Positions 23,793 through 33,563 of a stretch of 64,000 nt of DNA are shown here, piece after piece (positions within the stretch are counted from its first letter, which is position 1; each line of letters begins with the position of its first letter). The notes beneath the pieces were generated by a model, which saw only the letters and a program-made list of their open reading frames with translations, ran no database searches and was not told where the DNA came from. Both the position numbers and the translations under genes were made by a program. The DNA is from Tumebacillus algifaecis (GTDB lineage: Bacteria > Bacillota > Bacilli > Tumebacillales > Tumebacillaceae). Location: assembly GCF_002243515.1 (NCBI RefSeq), contig NZ_CP022657.1, positions 1,603,001 through 1,667,000 on the forward strand. Direction: 5' to 3'.

Positions 23793-26252
23793 ATGAGCGA
23801 ACGACGCTACGCACCTGCAGAAATCGAACAAAAATGGCAATCTCACTGGGAAGAGACGAATGCTTTCGCAACGGAAAGCGACCCGAACAAACCGTACTAC
23901 TACGCGCTGGAGCAATTCCCGTACCCGTCGGGCCGCCTGCACATGGGCCATGTCCGCGTGTACACGATCGGCGACGTGGTCGCACGATTTAAGAAGCAGC
24001 AAGGCTTCAATGTGCTTCATCCGATGGGGTGGGACGCATTCGGGATGCCTGCGGAAAACTTTGCGATCAAACATGGTGTACATCCAAACGTTTCCACCTA
24101 TGAGAACATCGAGTTCATGACAAAGCAGCAAAAAGAATTGGGCATTTCCTACGACTGGTCGCGGGAATTGGCGACCTGTTCGCCAGACTACTACAAGTGG
24201 ACGCAGTGGCTGTTCCAACTGTTCTACGAGCGCGATCTGGCCTATAAAAAGAAAGCGGCGGTCAATTGGTGCCCAGAGTGTTCGACAGTTCTCGCCAACG
24301 AACAGGTTGAAGATGGCGGATGCTGGCGTTGCGGCACGGAAGTGGTCAAAAAGGATCTGGAACAGTGGTTCTTCCGGATCACCGAATATGCAGACCGTCT
24401 GCGCGGTGACCTCGACAACCTGCCGGGCTGGCCGGATAAAGTCAAGACGATGCAGCGCAACTGGATCGGCAAGAGCACCGGGGCGGATATCACCTTCAAG
24501 ATCGACGGCAGCGACGAGGCGGTCACCGTATTTACGACGCGCCCGGACACGCTGTTTGGCGTTTCCTACCTGGTGCTGGCACCGGAGCATGAGTTGGTGC
24601 AGAAATTGATCGCAGGCCAGCCGCGTGAAGCTGAAATCAAGGCATTTATCGACGAGGTGCGCAAAACATCGGAGATCGAACGCACTTCGACCGACGCGGA
24701 AAAGAAAGGCATTCACATCGACGCTTCGGCGCTTCATCCGCTGACGGGTGAGAAATTGCCGATCCTGATCGCCAACTATGTACTGCCCGACTATGGTACC
24801 GGCGCGGTGATGGGCGTTCCGGCTCACGATGAGCGCGACTTCGAATTTGCCAGCAAATATGAACTGCCGATCCAAGTCGTCATCGAGCCGGAAAGCGGTG
24901 TCCCGAGCGAGTTGAACGCAGCGATCACCGACGATGGGATCATGATCAACTCCGGTGATTTTAACGGACTGCACAACCGCGAGGCGCTGGTGAAGATCGT
25001 CGAGCAACTGGAAAGCATGGGCGTGGGCAAGATGACCACCTCCTTCCGCCTGCGCGACTGGCTGATCTCGCGTCAACGCTACTGGGGTGCACCGATCCCG
25101 ATGATCACGTGCGAAGCTTGCGGAACGGTCCCCGTGCCGAAAGATCAACTGCCTGTACTGCTGCCAGAACAAGTTGACTTTGGCGTGAAAGGCAAATCGC
25201 CGCTGGCGACCAATGATGAATTTGTGAATACGACTTGCCCGTCCTGCGGCGGTCCTGCCAAACGGGAAACGGACACGATGGATACGTTTATCGACTCCTC
25301 GTGGTACTACCTGCGCTATATCTCCGCACAGGATGATACGGTCGTATTTGACACCGAAGCGGTCAACAAGTGGCTTCCGGTCGATAAATATATCGGCGGC
25401 ATCGAACATGCTGTCCTGCATCTGCTCTACTCCCGCTTCTTCACCAAGGTGCTGTACGATGCTGGGCTGGTCAACTTTGAAGAGCCGTTCGAAAGCTTGC
25501 TGACCCAAGGCATGGTCGTGCTGAACGGTGCGAAGATGTCGAAGTCCAAAGGCAACGTCGTCTCGCCAGAAGAGATCATCGAGAAGTACGGCGCAGACAC
25601 CGCTCGTGTGTTCATGCTGTTTGCAGCACCGCCCGATCGCGACCTGGAGTGGAGCGATCAAGGGATCGAAGGTGCACACCGCTTCCTCGGCCGCGTATGG
25701 CGGATGGTCGAGAGTCATCTCGACATCATTCAGGCGGGCGGCACACCGAACATCGCAGGTGAAGCGGAGAAGAAAATGCGGATGGCGATGCACGCGGCGA
25801 TCAAAAAGGTCACCGAGGACATTGGCGAACGCTACCAGTTCAATACGGCGATCTCGGCGATCATGGAGTTGGTCAACGCGATCTACGCGTATCCGGAGAC
25901 GGCCGATGCGGCACTGAAAGCGGAAGCGATCGAGATTGCGGTTCGTCTGCTCTACCCAGCCGCACCGCACATCACGTCTGAGCTGTGGGCTGTGATGGGC
26001 AAGCAAGAGTCGCTGATCAAAGTGGAATGGCCGGCGTTTGACGAATCGGCGCTGGTATTGGATGAAATCGAATATGTGGTGCAAATCAACGGGAAAGTCC
26101 GTGATAAGCTCGTCTTCCCAGCAGCGGCAACTCGCGAAGAGGTTGAAGCGGCGGTGCTGAACTCGGAAAAAGTTCATGCGCTGGTCGAGGGCAAGACGAT
26201 CAAGAAAGTCATTGTGGTACCGAACAAACTGGTGAATCTGGTCATCGCATAG
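23793..26252 (+). CDS. leuS: Leucyl-tRNA synthetase
   Basis: 819 aa class Ia synthetase. HIGH-type motif [13 protein letters not shown] (about residue 43), an editing domain in the middle with [12 protein letters not shown], the zinc-like CxxC pairs near 450-490, and the KMSKS loop [12 protein letters not shown] (about 578), followed by the anticodon-binding C-terminus. ATG 23793 after AGAAGGAGGG; regulated by the T-box leader. Confidence 0.97.
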   Translation: MSERRYAPAEIEQKWQSHWEETNAFATESDPNKPYYYALEQFPYPSGRLHMGHVRVYTIGDVVARFKKQQGFNVLHPMGWDAFGMPAENFAIKHGVHPNVSTYENIEFMTKQQKELGISYDWSRELATCSPDYYKWTQWLFQLFYERDLAYKKKAAVNWCPECSTVLANEQVEDGGCWRCGTEVVKKDLEQWFFRITEYADRLRGDLDNLPGWPDKVKTMQRNWIGKSTGADITFKIDGSDEAVTVFTTRPDTLFGVSYLVLAPEHELVQKLIAGQPREAEIKAFIDEVRKTSEIERTSTDAEKKGIHIDASALHPLTGEKLPILIANYVLPDYGTGAVMGVPAHDERDFEFASKYELPIQVVIEPESGVPSELNAAITDDGIMINSGDFNGLHNREALVKIVEQLESMGVGKMTTSFRLRDWLISRQRYWGAPIPMITCEACGTVPVPKDQLPVLLPEQVDFGVKGKSPLATNDEFVNTTCPSCGGPAKRETDTMDTFIDSSWYYLRYISAQDDTVVFDTEAVNKWLPVDKYIGGIEHAVLHLLYSRFFTKVLYDAGLVNFEEPFESLLTQGMVVLNGAKMSKSKGNVVSPEEIIEKYGADTARVFMLFAAPPDRDLEWSDQGIEGAHRFLGRVWRMVESHLDIIQAGGTPNIAGEAEKKMRMAMHAAIKKVTEDIGERYQFNTAISAIMELVNAIYAYPETADAALKAEAIEIAVRLLYPAAPHITSELWAVMGKQESLIKVEWPAFDESALVLDEIEYVVQINGKVRDKLVFPAAATREEVEAAVLNSEKVHALVEGKTIKKVIVVPNKLVNLVIA

Positions 26253-26259
26253 TTTGGGA

Positions 26260-26296
26260 GAAGCCCCTGCAGAGCGGATCTGCAAGGGCTTTTCTT
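26260..26296 (+). terminator. Intrinsic terminator
   Basis: AAGCCCCTGCAG and CTGCAAGGGCTTTT arms with one mismatch, then a T-rich run, just after leuS. Confidence 0.85.
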
Positions 26297-26388
26297 TTCG
26301 CGCGGTGGAATTTACCTGAAGGAATTTATACCTGAATGCAGAATAAGTCACGCTATGGAATTCGTTAATCCGGGAGGAATACGCAGAG

Positions 26389-27372
26389 ATGAGTGAATCG
26401 AATACATACTACATCAAACAAGTCTGGCGTCAGAAGGGGGACGTTTTGTTCGACCGTATTTCGTTTAAGGAACAGAACAAAGCACAGGAACTCAGCCAGA
26501 CGACTCGTCCTGTTCTGTTACTGGAACAAAAGGCCAACAGCGGCTCGAACGCCGTGTTTGCGATTGGCCATGTGTCTGAGCCGGTTGTCATTGAAGAAGA
26601 GATGACGTTCCCGGGACAGACGGGTGAGTTTTTGTATCATGTCCCGTTTACTTATGACTTTGTACTGGAACACAAACAGAACGGGATCACCCGCGATGAG
26701 TTGCAAGAATTGACCGGGCAAAAATTCACCCCGCAGGTGAAAGGCGGCTTGTACGAGATTTCGGCTGACGCGCACGAACAGCTCACCACACTCTTGAAGG
26801 CGCGCGCAGGGCAGGCGCCGATCGTGGCGGAGAAAGCTCCGAAAGCAACTGCGAAAGCGACGGCTACATCGACAGCGACTGCGAAGAAGGCGGACAAAGC
26901 TTCCACTGTTGTTGCCGACGCTGGTTTGGCTGACCAACTGGGTCAGGCGGTTGCACAATTGCAAGCGCGCAGTGACCTGCGCTTGGTCGTGGAAGCGGGC
27001 CAAGTGAGCGCCTTCCCAGCCGCTCTGTTGGCGCTGGAAGATCTGTCTGCCCTGCAGGCGGAGATTCGCAACTATGTGAGCGCAGGCGGTCATGCGGAGC
27101 TTGATGTAGCGGCGGCCGAAACGGCAGCAGCAGGCGCTGCACAGTCGCGCTACGCAAACGTCATCAAACTGGTCGAATCGATGGTGCGCGAAGGTAAATA
27201 TGCGTCGGTGCAGATTCCGACCGTGCAACAGGTCTTCATTGAAGATGCGAAACTTCCGCATCCGTACCAAGCGATCGAGTTGCAAGGCGCACGTGGTCAC
27301 CACATTTTAGGCACGGACGGCACCTTGTACACGACAGAAGGCAAAGTGGTCCAACATTTCTTAGGTCTTTAA
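26389..27372 (+). CDS. Hypothetical two-part protein with Ala/Lys/Thr linker
   Basis: 327 aa, not recognised. The N-terminal 135 residues read as a compact mixed domain (YYIKQVWRQKGDVLFDRISF, then VFAIGHVSEP). Residues about 145-175 are a low-complexity Ala/Lys/Thr linker (KATAKATATSTATAKKADK). The C-terminal part is Ala/Gln-rich and helical, then ends HHILGTDGTLYTTEGKVVQHF. There is no signal peptide or membrane segment. It has a good ribosome site (CGGGAGG) and its own terminator, so it is a single gene. The N-terminal fold is loosely reminiscent of EVE/PUA-like small-molecule-binding domains, but I cannot support that. Confidence 0.8.
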   Translation: MSESNTYYIKQVWRQKGDVLFDRISFKEQNKAQELSQTTRPVLLLEQKANSGSNAVFAIGHVSEPVVIEEEMTFPGQTGEFLYHVPFTYDFVLEHKQNGITRDELQELTGQKFTPQVKGGLYEISADAHEQLTTLLKARAGQAPIVAEKAPKATAKATATSTATAKKADKASTVVADAGLADQLGQAVAQLQARSDLRLVVEAGQVSAFPAALLALEDLSALQAEIRNYVSAGGHAELDVAAAETAAAGAAQSRYANVIKLVESMVREGKYASVQIPTVQQVFIEDAKLPHPYQAIELQGARGHHILGTDGTLYTTEGKVVQHFLGL

Positions 27373-27388
27373 TTTACGTGTCAATGAA

Positions 27389-27423
27389 AAAGCCGCTCCC
27401 TCGACTGAGGGGGCGGCTTCTTT
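27389..27423. terminator. Convergent terminator
   Basis: AAGCCGCTCCCTC / GAGGGGGCGGCTT with loop GACT, A-tract on the left and TCTTTCTT on the right. It sits between the 327-aa gene (+) and ddl (-) and can serve both. Confidence 0.88.
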
Positions 27424-27424
27424 C

Positions 27425-28519
27425 TTATCGTTCACGATTCTTATCTTCATGGCGGTCGATCGCCAGTGTGATCAATTTTTCCAACAGATGGTTATACTGC
27501 AATCCGGTGACTTCCCAAAGTTTTGGGTACATCGAGTAGATCGTGAAGCCGGGGAACGTGTTGATCTCATTGATCAAAAACTGCCCCGTCTTGCGGCACA
27601 AGAAAAAGTCAACTCGGGAGAGTCCCGAACCGTCGATCGCTTGAAACGCCTTGATAGCGAGGGCGCGAACTTCCTCCGACTGCTCGGGCGTCAGTTCTGC
27701 CGGAATGATCATGACCGAGTCGCCATCCACATACTTCGCTTGGTAATCGTAAAATTCGTCACCCGAAGAGACGATCTCACCTGCCACCGAAGCGGCTGGG
27801 TCCTCATTGCCGAGCACGGCCACTTCGATCTCGCGGCCATCCACCGCCTCTTCGATGACCAACTTACGGTCATATTTGGCAGCCAACCGCAGCGATGCAT
27901 AAAGCTCGTCGCGGTTCTTCGCCTTGGAGATACCGACCGAAGAACCGAGGTTGGCCGGTTTGATGAAACACGGATAGCCAAGCGACGCTTCGATCTGCTC
28001 CACGACGACACCGGGCTCGCGTTCGAAGGCAGAGCGCAATACCACTTCATAGCGCGCCTGTTTCAGCCCTTCTATTGCGAACACTTTTTTCATCATTGCC
28101 TTGTCCATCCCCACCGATGAAGCGAGCACACCAGCGCCGACATACGGCAGATTGAGCAGTTCAAACAAACCTTGTACCGTCCCGTCTTCGCCAAACGGTC
28201 CGTGCAAAATCGGAAGCACCACATCTATGTCACCGACCGACTGCATCGGCATGACTGCGCCTTGGGCGACGGGTAGCAATTCGGCCGCCTGCTCCACTTT
28301 GACTCCTTCGGTGAGCAAGTGCGTTGGGATCGCTGTTCCAAGCGCATTGAACGCGCCCAGACCTACGTGCCAAGTGCCTTGCTTGTCGATGCCGATCGGG
28401 AGGATCTCAAATTTTGTCTGGTCCAGATTCTCGATGACTGATCGAGCAGATTGGATGGATACTTCGTGTTCGCCCGACTGTCCGCCAAAGACGACACCTA
28501 CTCTGATTTTCCTGTTCAT
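27425..28519 (-). CDS. ddl: D-alanine--D-alanine ligase
   Basis: 364 aa ATP-grasp enzyme making the D-Ala-D-Ala dipeptide for peptidoglycan. [14 protein letters not shown] near residue 13 is the D-Ala binding N-terminus; [15 protein letters not shown] is the ATP-binding strand and loop; [11 protein letters not shown] near the end carries the metal ligands. AAAGGAG precedes the start. Monocistronic. Confidence 0.96.
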   Translation of the reverse strand: MNRKIRVGVVFGGQSGEHEVSIQSARSVIENLDQTKFEILPIGIDKQGTWHVGLGAFNALGTAIPTHLLTEGVKVEQAAELLPVAQGAVMPMQSVGDIDVVLPILHGPFGEDGTVQGLFELLNLPYVGAGVLASSVGMDKAMMKKVFAIEGLKQARYEVVLRSAFEREPGVVVEQIEASLGYPCFIKPANLGSSVGISKAKNRDELYASLRLAAKYDRKLVIEEAVDGREIEVAVLGNEDPAASVAGEIVSSGDEFYDYQAKYVDGDSVMIIPAELTPEQSEEVRALAIKAFQAIDGSGLSRVDFFLCRKTGQFLINEINTFPGFTIYSMYPKLWEVTGLQYNHLLEKLITLAIDRHEDKNRER

Positions 28520-28581
28520 CCGCTCACTCCTTTCTGATAACCATTTTATTATGCTAAACGTGTAGGCGTGTGTCCAGACGA

Positions 28582-28608
28582 AAAAAAACCCCGGTCAGCG
28601 CCAGGGTT
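28582..28608 (-). terminator. Terminator of mntR
   Basis: On the minus strand AACCCTGG and CCGGGGTT arms are followed by eight Ts. The mntR stop codon lies at the stem base. Confidence 0.85.
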
Positions 28609-29053
28609 AGTTCTTATCACCGTTTACCTCTTTCAGATCGTCCAATTCGTTGCGAAAGTCATAATATTCGTCGAGGCATTCCTGGTTCTGGTGGAAAAAG
28701 AGCACGAGGCTGTTCAACGCATCCATCGTCGAAGGGGACACATGATGCTCGATGCCTTCGACATCGTTTTGAATGGTCTCCTCGGCAACGCCCAAAATGC
28801 GCAAAAATTCTTCGAGCCTCTTATGTCGCTGTTTCATCAGTTTGCCCAGTTGCTCACCGCGGGCGGTGAGGACGATGCCACGATATTTTTCATAGGTGAC
28901 GAGCTTTTTCTCGTCGAGCTTCTGAATCATTTTCGTGACTGAGGACGGCTGCACAGACAGCGAGGAGGCGATGTCTGAGACGCGGGCGTACCCTTTCTCT
29001 TTCATCAGCTCATAAATTTTTTCCAAATAATCCTCCATGCTTGAAGTGAGCAT
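28607..29053 (-). CDS. mntR: Manganese-dependent repressor MntR (DtxR family)
   Basis: 148 aa. The N-terminus SSMEDYLEKIYELMKEKGYA, the winged helix VSDIASSLSVQPSSVTKMIQ, and the metal-site stretch NDVEGIEHHVSP match B. subtilis MntR closely. It senses Mn(II) and represses Mn uptake. No transporter gene is adjacent in this window. Promoter at 29091-29119. Confidence 0.95.
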   Translation of the reverse strand: MLTSSMEDYLEKIYELMKEKGYARVSDIASSLSVQPSSVTKMIQKLDEKKLVTYEKYRGIVLTARGEQLGKLMKQRHKRLEEFLRILGVAEETIQNDVEGIEHHVSPSTMDALNSLVLFFHQNQECLDEYYDFRNELDDLKEVNGDKN

Positions 29054-29090
29054 TTGCAGTCCTCTCTTTCTGTATCAAAATGCACGTACA

Positions 29091-29119
29091 ATTGTACCCT
29101 ATTCAGTCAGGACTTACAA
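29091..29119 (-). promoter_or_regulatory. mntR promoter overlapping the upstream stop codon
   Basis: On the minus strand TTGTAA, 17-bp spacer, TACAAT. The -35 hexamer includes the TAA stop of the upstream YqeG-type gene, so mntR has its own promoter though it follows by 60 bases. Confidence 0.6.
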
Positions 29120-29638
29120 GTGATCATCCCACGGCATGTACCCTTTTTGCTTGAGGTAGTTGTAGATCTTGCGTTCAAAAAAGCGGTTTACCTTCGTCGG
29201 CCAACCTTCTGTTTCCGAAATCGGATCGACCCAGATCGTGAAAAATCCAAATCGGTTGCCACCGACAATATCGGTCAGCAGTTGGTCACCGATCACCACC
29301 GTATCGCGGGAGGTGGTATGCAGAAGTTTGAGCGCGCGCTCGAAGGGGTGTCCCCACGGTTTACGGGCTGCGTAAACAAACGGAATGCCCAGCGGTCGAG
29401 CGAACGAGGCGACGCGCAGTTCTTTGTTGTTCGAGACGATCACCACTTTCATGCCGTGTTCGCGGATGTTGCTAAGCCAAGCGATCAACTTGTCGGTCGC
29501 ATTCAGGCTATCTTGCTCAACAAGCGTGTTGTCGAGGTTGGTGATGATGCCTTTGATCCCTTTGTCGCGCAGTTTATCTACCTCGATGTCATAGATCGTA
29601 TGCAGATGAAGGCTTGGAATGAATTTTTCCAGCATCAT
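29114..29638 (-). CDS. Second YqeG-family HAD phosphatase
   Basis: 174 aa. Motif I reads TNLDNTLVEQD (Asn before the usual first Asp-Leu-Asp), VIVSNN, ARKPWGHPF, and IGDQLLTDIVGGNRFG. It aligns end to end with the YqeG at 16.4 kb, starting LEKFIPSLHLHTIYDIEVD against LKQLIPDLYVESVFHIDLD. Two such genes in one 13-kb stretch point to duplication or a specialised second copy; substrate unknown. It precedes mntR on the same strand. Confidence 0.88.
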   Translation of the reverse strand: MMLEKFIPSLHLHTIYDIEVDKLRDKGIKGIITNLDNTLVEQDSLNATDKLIAWLSNIREHGMKVVIVSNNKELRVASFARPLGIPFVYAARKPWGHPFERALKLLHTTSRDTVVIGDQLLTDIVGGNRFGFFTIWVDPISETEGWPTKVNRFFERKIYNYLKQKGYMPWDDHL

Positions 29639-29807
29639 GACGAAACGACCCCCTTTAGGCAGAATGAGTACCTATAGGGTTGGCGGGAAAGGGGCAGAGG
29701 ATGCGGATCATATTTTGTCAGACGATGACTACCTTTGCCAGCTAGCAGGAAAACATTTCTTGTGAGGCGAAACTATGCGTTGAACTCAGTGGAAAGGAGG
29801 AGCTAAG

Positions 29808-30392
29808 TTGCAGATCCAAAAGAAAGAACGCACGCTTTTGCTGGTGTTATTGATCGGCATTCTGCTGGCGGGAAGTGTCTATCTGTATGGAGACAGTTCC
29901 AAACTTCAGGCGGACGGCATTGTGCTTGAGCAGGCGTCGGCACAGCCAAGCGTCGCTGCTGAGAAGATCAAAGTGCATGTGAAAGGGGAGGTGAACAGTC
30001 CAGGTGTCTATCAACTGCCACCCGACTCGCGGGTGATCGACGCGATCGAAGCGGCAGGCGGCTCGAAGGCCGAAGCACATCTGGATGGTATCAATCTGGC
30101 TCAAGCGCTCGCAGATGGGGGGCAAGTGATGGTGCCGCCACAGCCTACTTTGCAAGATACGGCGCAGACATCCCCCACACAAGGCCAGCCACACGCAGGA
30201 AAAATCAACCTCAACACCGCCACGCTCGAACAGCTCGTCACCCTCCCAGGCATTGGCTCGGTCCGCGCTCAAGCGATCCTCGATCACCGCCAGAACCACG
30301 GCCGCTTTTTCCAAGCAGAAGATCTAAAGAAAATTTCAGGTATCAGCGTCAAACTGTTCGACCAACTGCGCGACAAAGTCTATGTGGAGTGA
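29808..30392 (+). CDS. comEA: Competence DNA receptor ComEA
   Basis: 194 aa. One N-terminal membrane anchor (LLLVLLIGILLAGSVYLYG), a SLBB-type domain (KVHVKGEVNSPGVYQLP), and a C-terminal double helix-hairpin-helix DNA-binding unit (INLNTATLEQLVTLPGIG...ISGISVKLFDQLRDKVYV). It binds incoming dsDNA at the cell surface. TTG start at 29808 after AAAGGAGGAG. Its stop overlaps the upstream possible start of comEC. Confidence 0.95.
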   Translation: MQIQKKERTLLLVLLIGILLAGSVYLYGDSSKLQADGIVLEQASAQPSVAAEKIKVHVKGEVNSPGVYQLPPDSRVIDAIEAAGGSKAEAHLDGINLAQALADGGQVMVPPQPTLQDTAQTSPTQGQPHAGKINLNTATLEQLVTLPGIGSVRAQAILDHRQNHGRFFQAEDLKKISGISVKLFDQLRDKVYVE

Positions 30393-30397
30393 CCGCC

Positions 30398-32839
30398 ATG
30401 TGGCGACAGTTGTACAGGCCTTGTCAGCGTCTGACGGCAGACAGCTCCAGGAAGCTCCTGCTGTGGTATCGAACGCTAACCAGACGGAGCAAACACGTTC
30501 CAGATGGAGGTGGCAACGTATCCAACGTCCGACACTGGCCAAATGAAACGCTTGCCAGACTGCGCACATTCGTTACAGGCAATGATGGCAACCCTCGCCT
30601 GCCATTGTATAGGACCCTGTTGTGGCTCGGCTTGTTTTTTGCTGCGGGCATTGGGGTGGCGCGCCTTCCGTGGTATTGGATGCTCATTGCAGCGGCATGG
30701 TGCAGGAAGCCGCTCTTGGTGGCGGCATTTGCTGCCGGACTTTTCTATGCGACGAGCTACGAGTGGGGATATCGTCCGACACTGGAGGCATTCGCTGGGC
30801 AGGAAGTTGTCGTGCAGGGGAAAGTGACTGCGGAGCCAGTTTGGAAAAATGGCGCGTGGCGCTTTCGACTGGACAGCACTGGCGGAGAAAGCATGATGGT
30901 CAAAGTGAAGCAAAGCCGCGAGGAGGCGTTCTACTACGGCGATTTGCTAGAAGTGTCGGCCGTGCTGGAGAAACCGTCACCGCCGCGCAACCCAGGCGCG
31001 TTCGATGCGAAAGCGTTCTATGAGCGGCAGGGGATTCACTACGCACTGACCGCCAAGAGCGTTCGCAAGCTCGGACGAGATGATCGTGGACTGCATGGAC
31101 GGTTGTTCGTTCCGATCCGAAAACGATTGCTGGAGGTGGTAGATCAACAGTTTCCCGGCGAGCAAGGCGCTGTGATCGCTGGACTCTTGCTTGGCATCAC
31201 CGCAGAGATCGAAGAAGAGACGATGGAGTCGTTTCGCGTGATGGGCGTCGTGCACATTCTGGCGGTGTCAGGCGCGAATGTGGCGATGATCCTGCTACCC
31301 TTTTTGGCGTTGCTCAATCGCTTGCGAATCGCGGAACGCAGACGCTACCTGCTCGGCATTTTCGTCGTGTTGCTCTATGGCGGACTCACTGGCGGAGGCC
31401 CTTCTGTCGTGCGTGCCTGCACGATGGCGGTCGTGTGGTGTATCTCGCGAATCGTTTCCCGCGAGTCAGACCTGTTGACCTCTTGGGCGTTGGCCGGTTG
31501 GATCGCGTTGTTGTTAAATCCGCTGACCCTGTATGACCCTGGCTTTCAACTGACGATGCTGATCACGATGGGCCTTTTGTTGCTCCCAGAGCGGTTGCGT
31601 TTTTTGTTCAAAATGATGCCGGACAAACTGGCGACCTTGCTCGCTGTCACCTTGACGGCAGAGCTGTTGTCCGTCCCGATCGTCCTCACCTTGAACCCCG
31701 CCTTCACCCCGCTATCCCTGCTCGCCAATCTCCTGATCGTCCCTCTGCTCACCCTATTAGTTCCGCTTTCTGTCTGCACGATTTTGCTCGGTCTGATTCA
31801 TGCTGGTGCCGCCGCTTTGCCTGCCTGTGTGGCCAGGTTGTTGCTCGATGCGTTAATCCTGCCGCTCCAATACACCGGACAGGCGAGATGGCTTGTCCGT
31901 CACTATCAGGCACCGCCGATCTGGTGGCTGTTCGGCTACTACGCTTGGTGGTGGGTGTATTCGGTTCGCCCGGTCAAATGGCGGCAGATCGCGCTCACGT
32001 TCTTCGCAAGTTTCCTACTCGTCGGCCTGATCAGGTGGGAACAGCCACTGCGCATCACCTTTCTCGATGTTGGACAGGGCGATTCGGCCTTGATTCAGAC
32101 TCCAAATGGGAAGGTCTGGCTCATCGACAGTGGCGGCATCCCCGGCTTCCTAAACAGCACTTTCGATATAGGGAAACGCATTGTCGTTCCTGCCCTAGCT
32201 TCGTATGGCATCGACCACATCGATGTGCTTGTCCTCACCCACGCTGACGAAGATCACATCCGAGGCACCACTGCCGTTATGGAACACTTCACCATCGGTC
32301 AAGTCCTCGTCGCCAACGCAGCAGACCCCAGCCCCTTTTTCCAAAGCCTCCTACAAGAGATACACAGACGACACATCCCCCTGCTTGAACCTCGTGCCGG
32401 ACAAACGGTTGCTCTGGACGACAACCTGAAGATCGTATTCTGGAATCCACCACCAAAGACCAGTCGGGCCAACCAGCACAGCGACCTCACAGACACGAAC
32501 GCAGGCTCGATCGTCTTCTCCCTGCACGCGGGGCACCACACCTTCCTTTTCACGGGTGATGCTGAGCAAGTCACGACCACGCTTTCGCATGTCGATGTGC
32601 TCAAAGTCGCTCATCATGGCAGCAAAAACGAAACAGTGCTCCCTTTTACGCTCGACCACGCGCTGCTCTCTGTTGGTGCCAAAAACCGCTACGGTCATCC
32701 AGCTCTGTCCACCGTGGAACAACTGCACCAAAAACAGGCCACGATCTGGCGTACCGATCGGCACGGAGCGGTAGAAGCGGTGTTGGACGGTGACATCTTA
32801 CGCATCAAAACATGGCTTCCCGCACAGGATACGAAGTAG
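30398..32839 (+). CDS. comEC: DNA-uptake channel ComEC/Rec2
   Basis: 813 aa from ATG 30398 (8 bases after GGAG); GTG 30389, overlapping the comEA stop, would add 3 residues. About 75 hydrophilic residues precede the first membrane segments. The Competence domain has VVHILAVSGANVAMILLPF and many TM helices. The C-terminal metallo-beta-lactamase-like domain begins ITFLDVGQGDSALIQTP and has THADEDHIRG, SLHAGHHTFLFTGD and HHGSKN. It carries single-stranded DNA into the cytosol, and the beta-lactamase-like part likely degrades the other strand. comEB is not present between comEA and comEC. Confidence 0.95.
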   Translation: MWRQLYRPCQRLTADSSRKLLLWYRTLTRRSKHVPDGGGNVSNVRHWPNETLARLRTFVTGNDGNPRLPLYRTLLWLGLFFAAGIGVARLPWYWMLIAAAWCRKPLLVAAFAAGLFYATSYEWGYRPTLEAFAGQEVVVQGKVTAEPVWKNGAWRFRLDSTGGESMMVKVKQSREEAFYYGDLLEVSAVLEKPSPPRNPGAFDAKAFYERQGIHYALTAKSVRKLGRDDRGLHGRLFVPIRKRLLEVVDQQFPGEQGAVIAGLLLGITAEIEEETMESFRVMGVVHILAVSGANVAMILLPFLALLNRLRIAERRRYLLGIFVVLLYGGLTGGGPSVVRACTMAVVWCISRIVSRESDLLTSWALAGWIALLLNPLTLYDPGFQLTMLITMGLLLLPERLRFLFKMMPDKLATLLAVTLTAELLSVPIVLTLNPAFTPLSLLANLLIVPLLTLLVPLSVCTILLGLIHAGAAALPACVARLLLDALILPLQYTGQARWLVRHYQAPPIWWLFGYYAWWWVYSVRPVKWRQIALTFFASFLLVGLIRWEQPLRITFLDVGQGDSALIQTPNGKVWLIDSGGIPGFLNSTFDIGKRIVVPALASYGIDHIDVLVLTHADEDHIRGTTAVMEHFTIGQVLVANAADPSPFFQSLLQEIHRRHIPLLEPRAGQTVALDDNLKIVFWNPPPKTSRANQHSDLTDTNAGSIVFSLHAGHHTFLFTGDAEQVTTTLSHVDVLKVAHHGSKNETVLPFTLDHALLSVGAKNRYGHPALSTVEQLHQKQATIWRTDRHGAVEAVLDGDILRIKTWLPAQDTK

Positions 32840-32854
32840 GGAGGTGACGGTCTG

Positions 32855-33106
32855 ATGAGCAATCGTCGAACGGTACTGAAACCTAGCGCGCAAGAGGCGC
32901 TTGAACACCTGAAATACGAGGTGGCTCAAGAGCTTGGACTTGACGATGACATTCAGCAAAAAGGCTGGGGTGAGATGACCACCCGTGAAGTCGGCAAGAT
33001 CGGCGGGGGCATGGTACGCAAGATGATTCGCTTCGCAGAAGCCGAAATGGCCGCCAGAGACGGTCAGATCGACATGTCACAACCTGATCAAGGCGGCGCT
33101 TCGTAG
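32855..33106 (+). CDS. Alpha/beta-type small acid-soluble spore protein
   Basis: 83 aa. The family core is visible: EALEHLKYEVAQELGL followed by GWGEMTTREVGKIGGGMV, with the GPR-like cleavage region between. These proteins coat spore DNA and protect it from UV and heat. Start after GGGAGGTGA, 15 bases past comEC; the stop codon lies in the terminator stem. Expected to be sporulation (SigG) controlled, but I did not identify such a promoter. Confidence 0.93.
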   Translation: MSNRRTVLKPSAQEALEHLKYEVAQELGLDDDIQQKGWGEMTTREVGKIGGGMVRKMIRFAEAEMAARDGQIDMSQPDQGGAS

Positions 33107-33120
33107 CGCCGTCTTTTTCT
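33090..33120 (+). terminator. Terminator of the SASP gene
   Basis: AAGGCGGCGCT, loop TCGT, AGCGCCGTCTTTTT; the TAG stop is inside the hairpin. Confidence 0.9.
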
Positions 33121-33203
33121 AATGCAGGAAATATTCGAGGATTGATTCGAGCGGTGATCTCGTCGTACCGTAATAGGTAAGAATAACGGGAGAAGGTACC
33201 GCG

Positions 33204-33461
33204 ATGACACAAAGTCTAGAACGAAAAATTGCGCAGCTGTGTGAACTATCCAATCAGATCACCGAGCAGCACAATGATATTCTGAAACTTGACACAAGCA
33301 AGTTCATTCGCTCATTTGTGGATTTGACGACCGCCATCGAGCAGTTGGACGGGACCAGGGAAATGATGCGTGGACGAGCGGATCATTTGTTGAATCACCC
33401 GAAACTGACCGAGCATAAACTTCGCAAGGCTCATCTCAAACTGGTGCACAACAAAAAATAA
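33204..33461 (+). CDS. Small helical hypothetical protein
   Basis: 85 aa, charged and helix-rich (LERKIAQLCELSNQITEQHN; RKAHLKLVHNKK). Preceded by GGGAGAAGG. No family recognised. It stands between the SASP gene and two further unknowns, so a sporulation role is possible but unproven. Confidence 0.7.
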   Translation: MTQSLERKIAQLCELSNQITEQHNDILKLDTSKFIRSFVDLTTAIEQLDGTREMMRGRADHLLNHPKLTEHKLRKAHLKLVHNKK

Positions 33462-33563
33462 AGCCAGCAGAAAGACATGTCCTTTTCCTTGCATAGAGGA
33501 TGCGGTCAGGAAAGATACTTACCCTGTACCCATCTTGGACCGAAAGGGAGGGGTCTTGCTCAT

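Noticed and set aside
23775-26351. 858-codon minus-strand ORF opposite leuS
   Set aside because: Arg/His/Asp-rich translation without any domain; leuS on the plus strand is certain.
29637-29767. 42-codon plus-strand ORF between the second yqeG and comEA
   Set aside because: Starts on top of the opposite gene's start codon and has no ribosome site.
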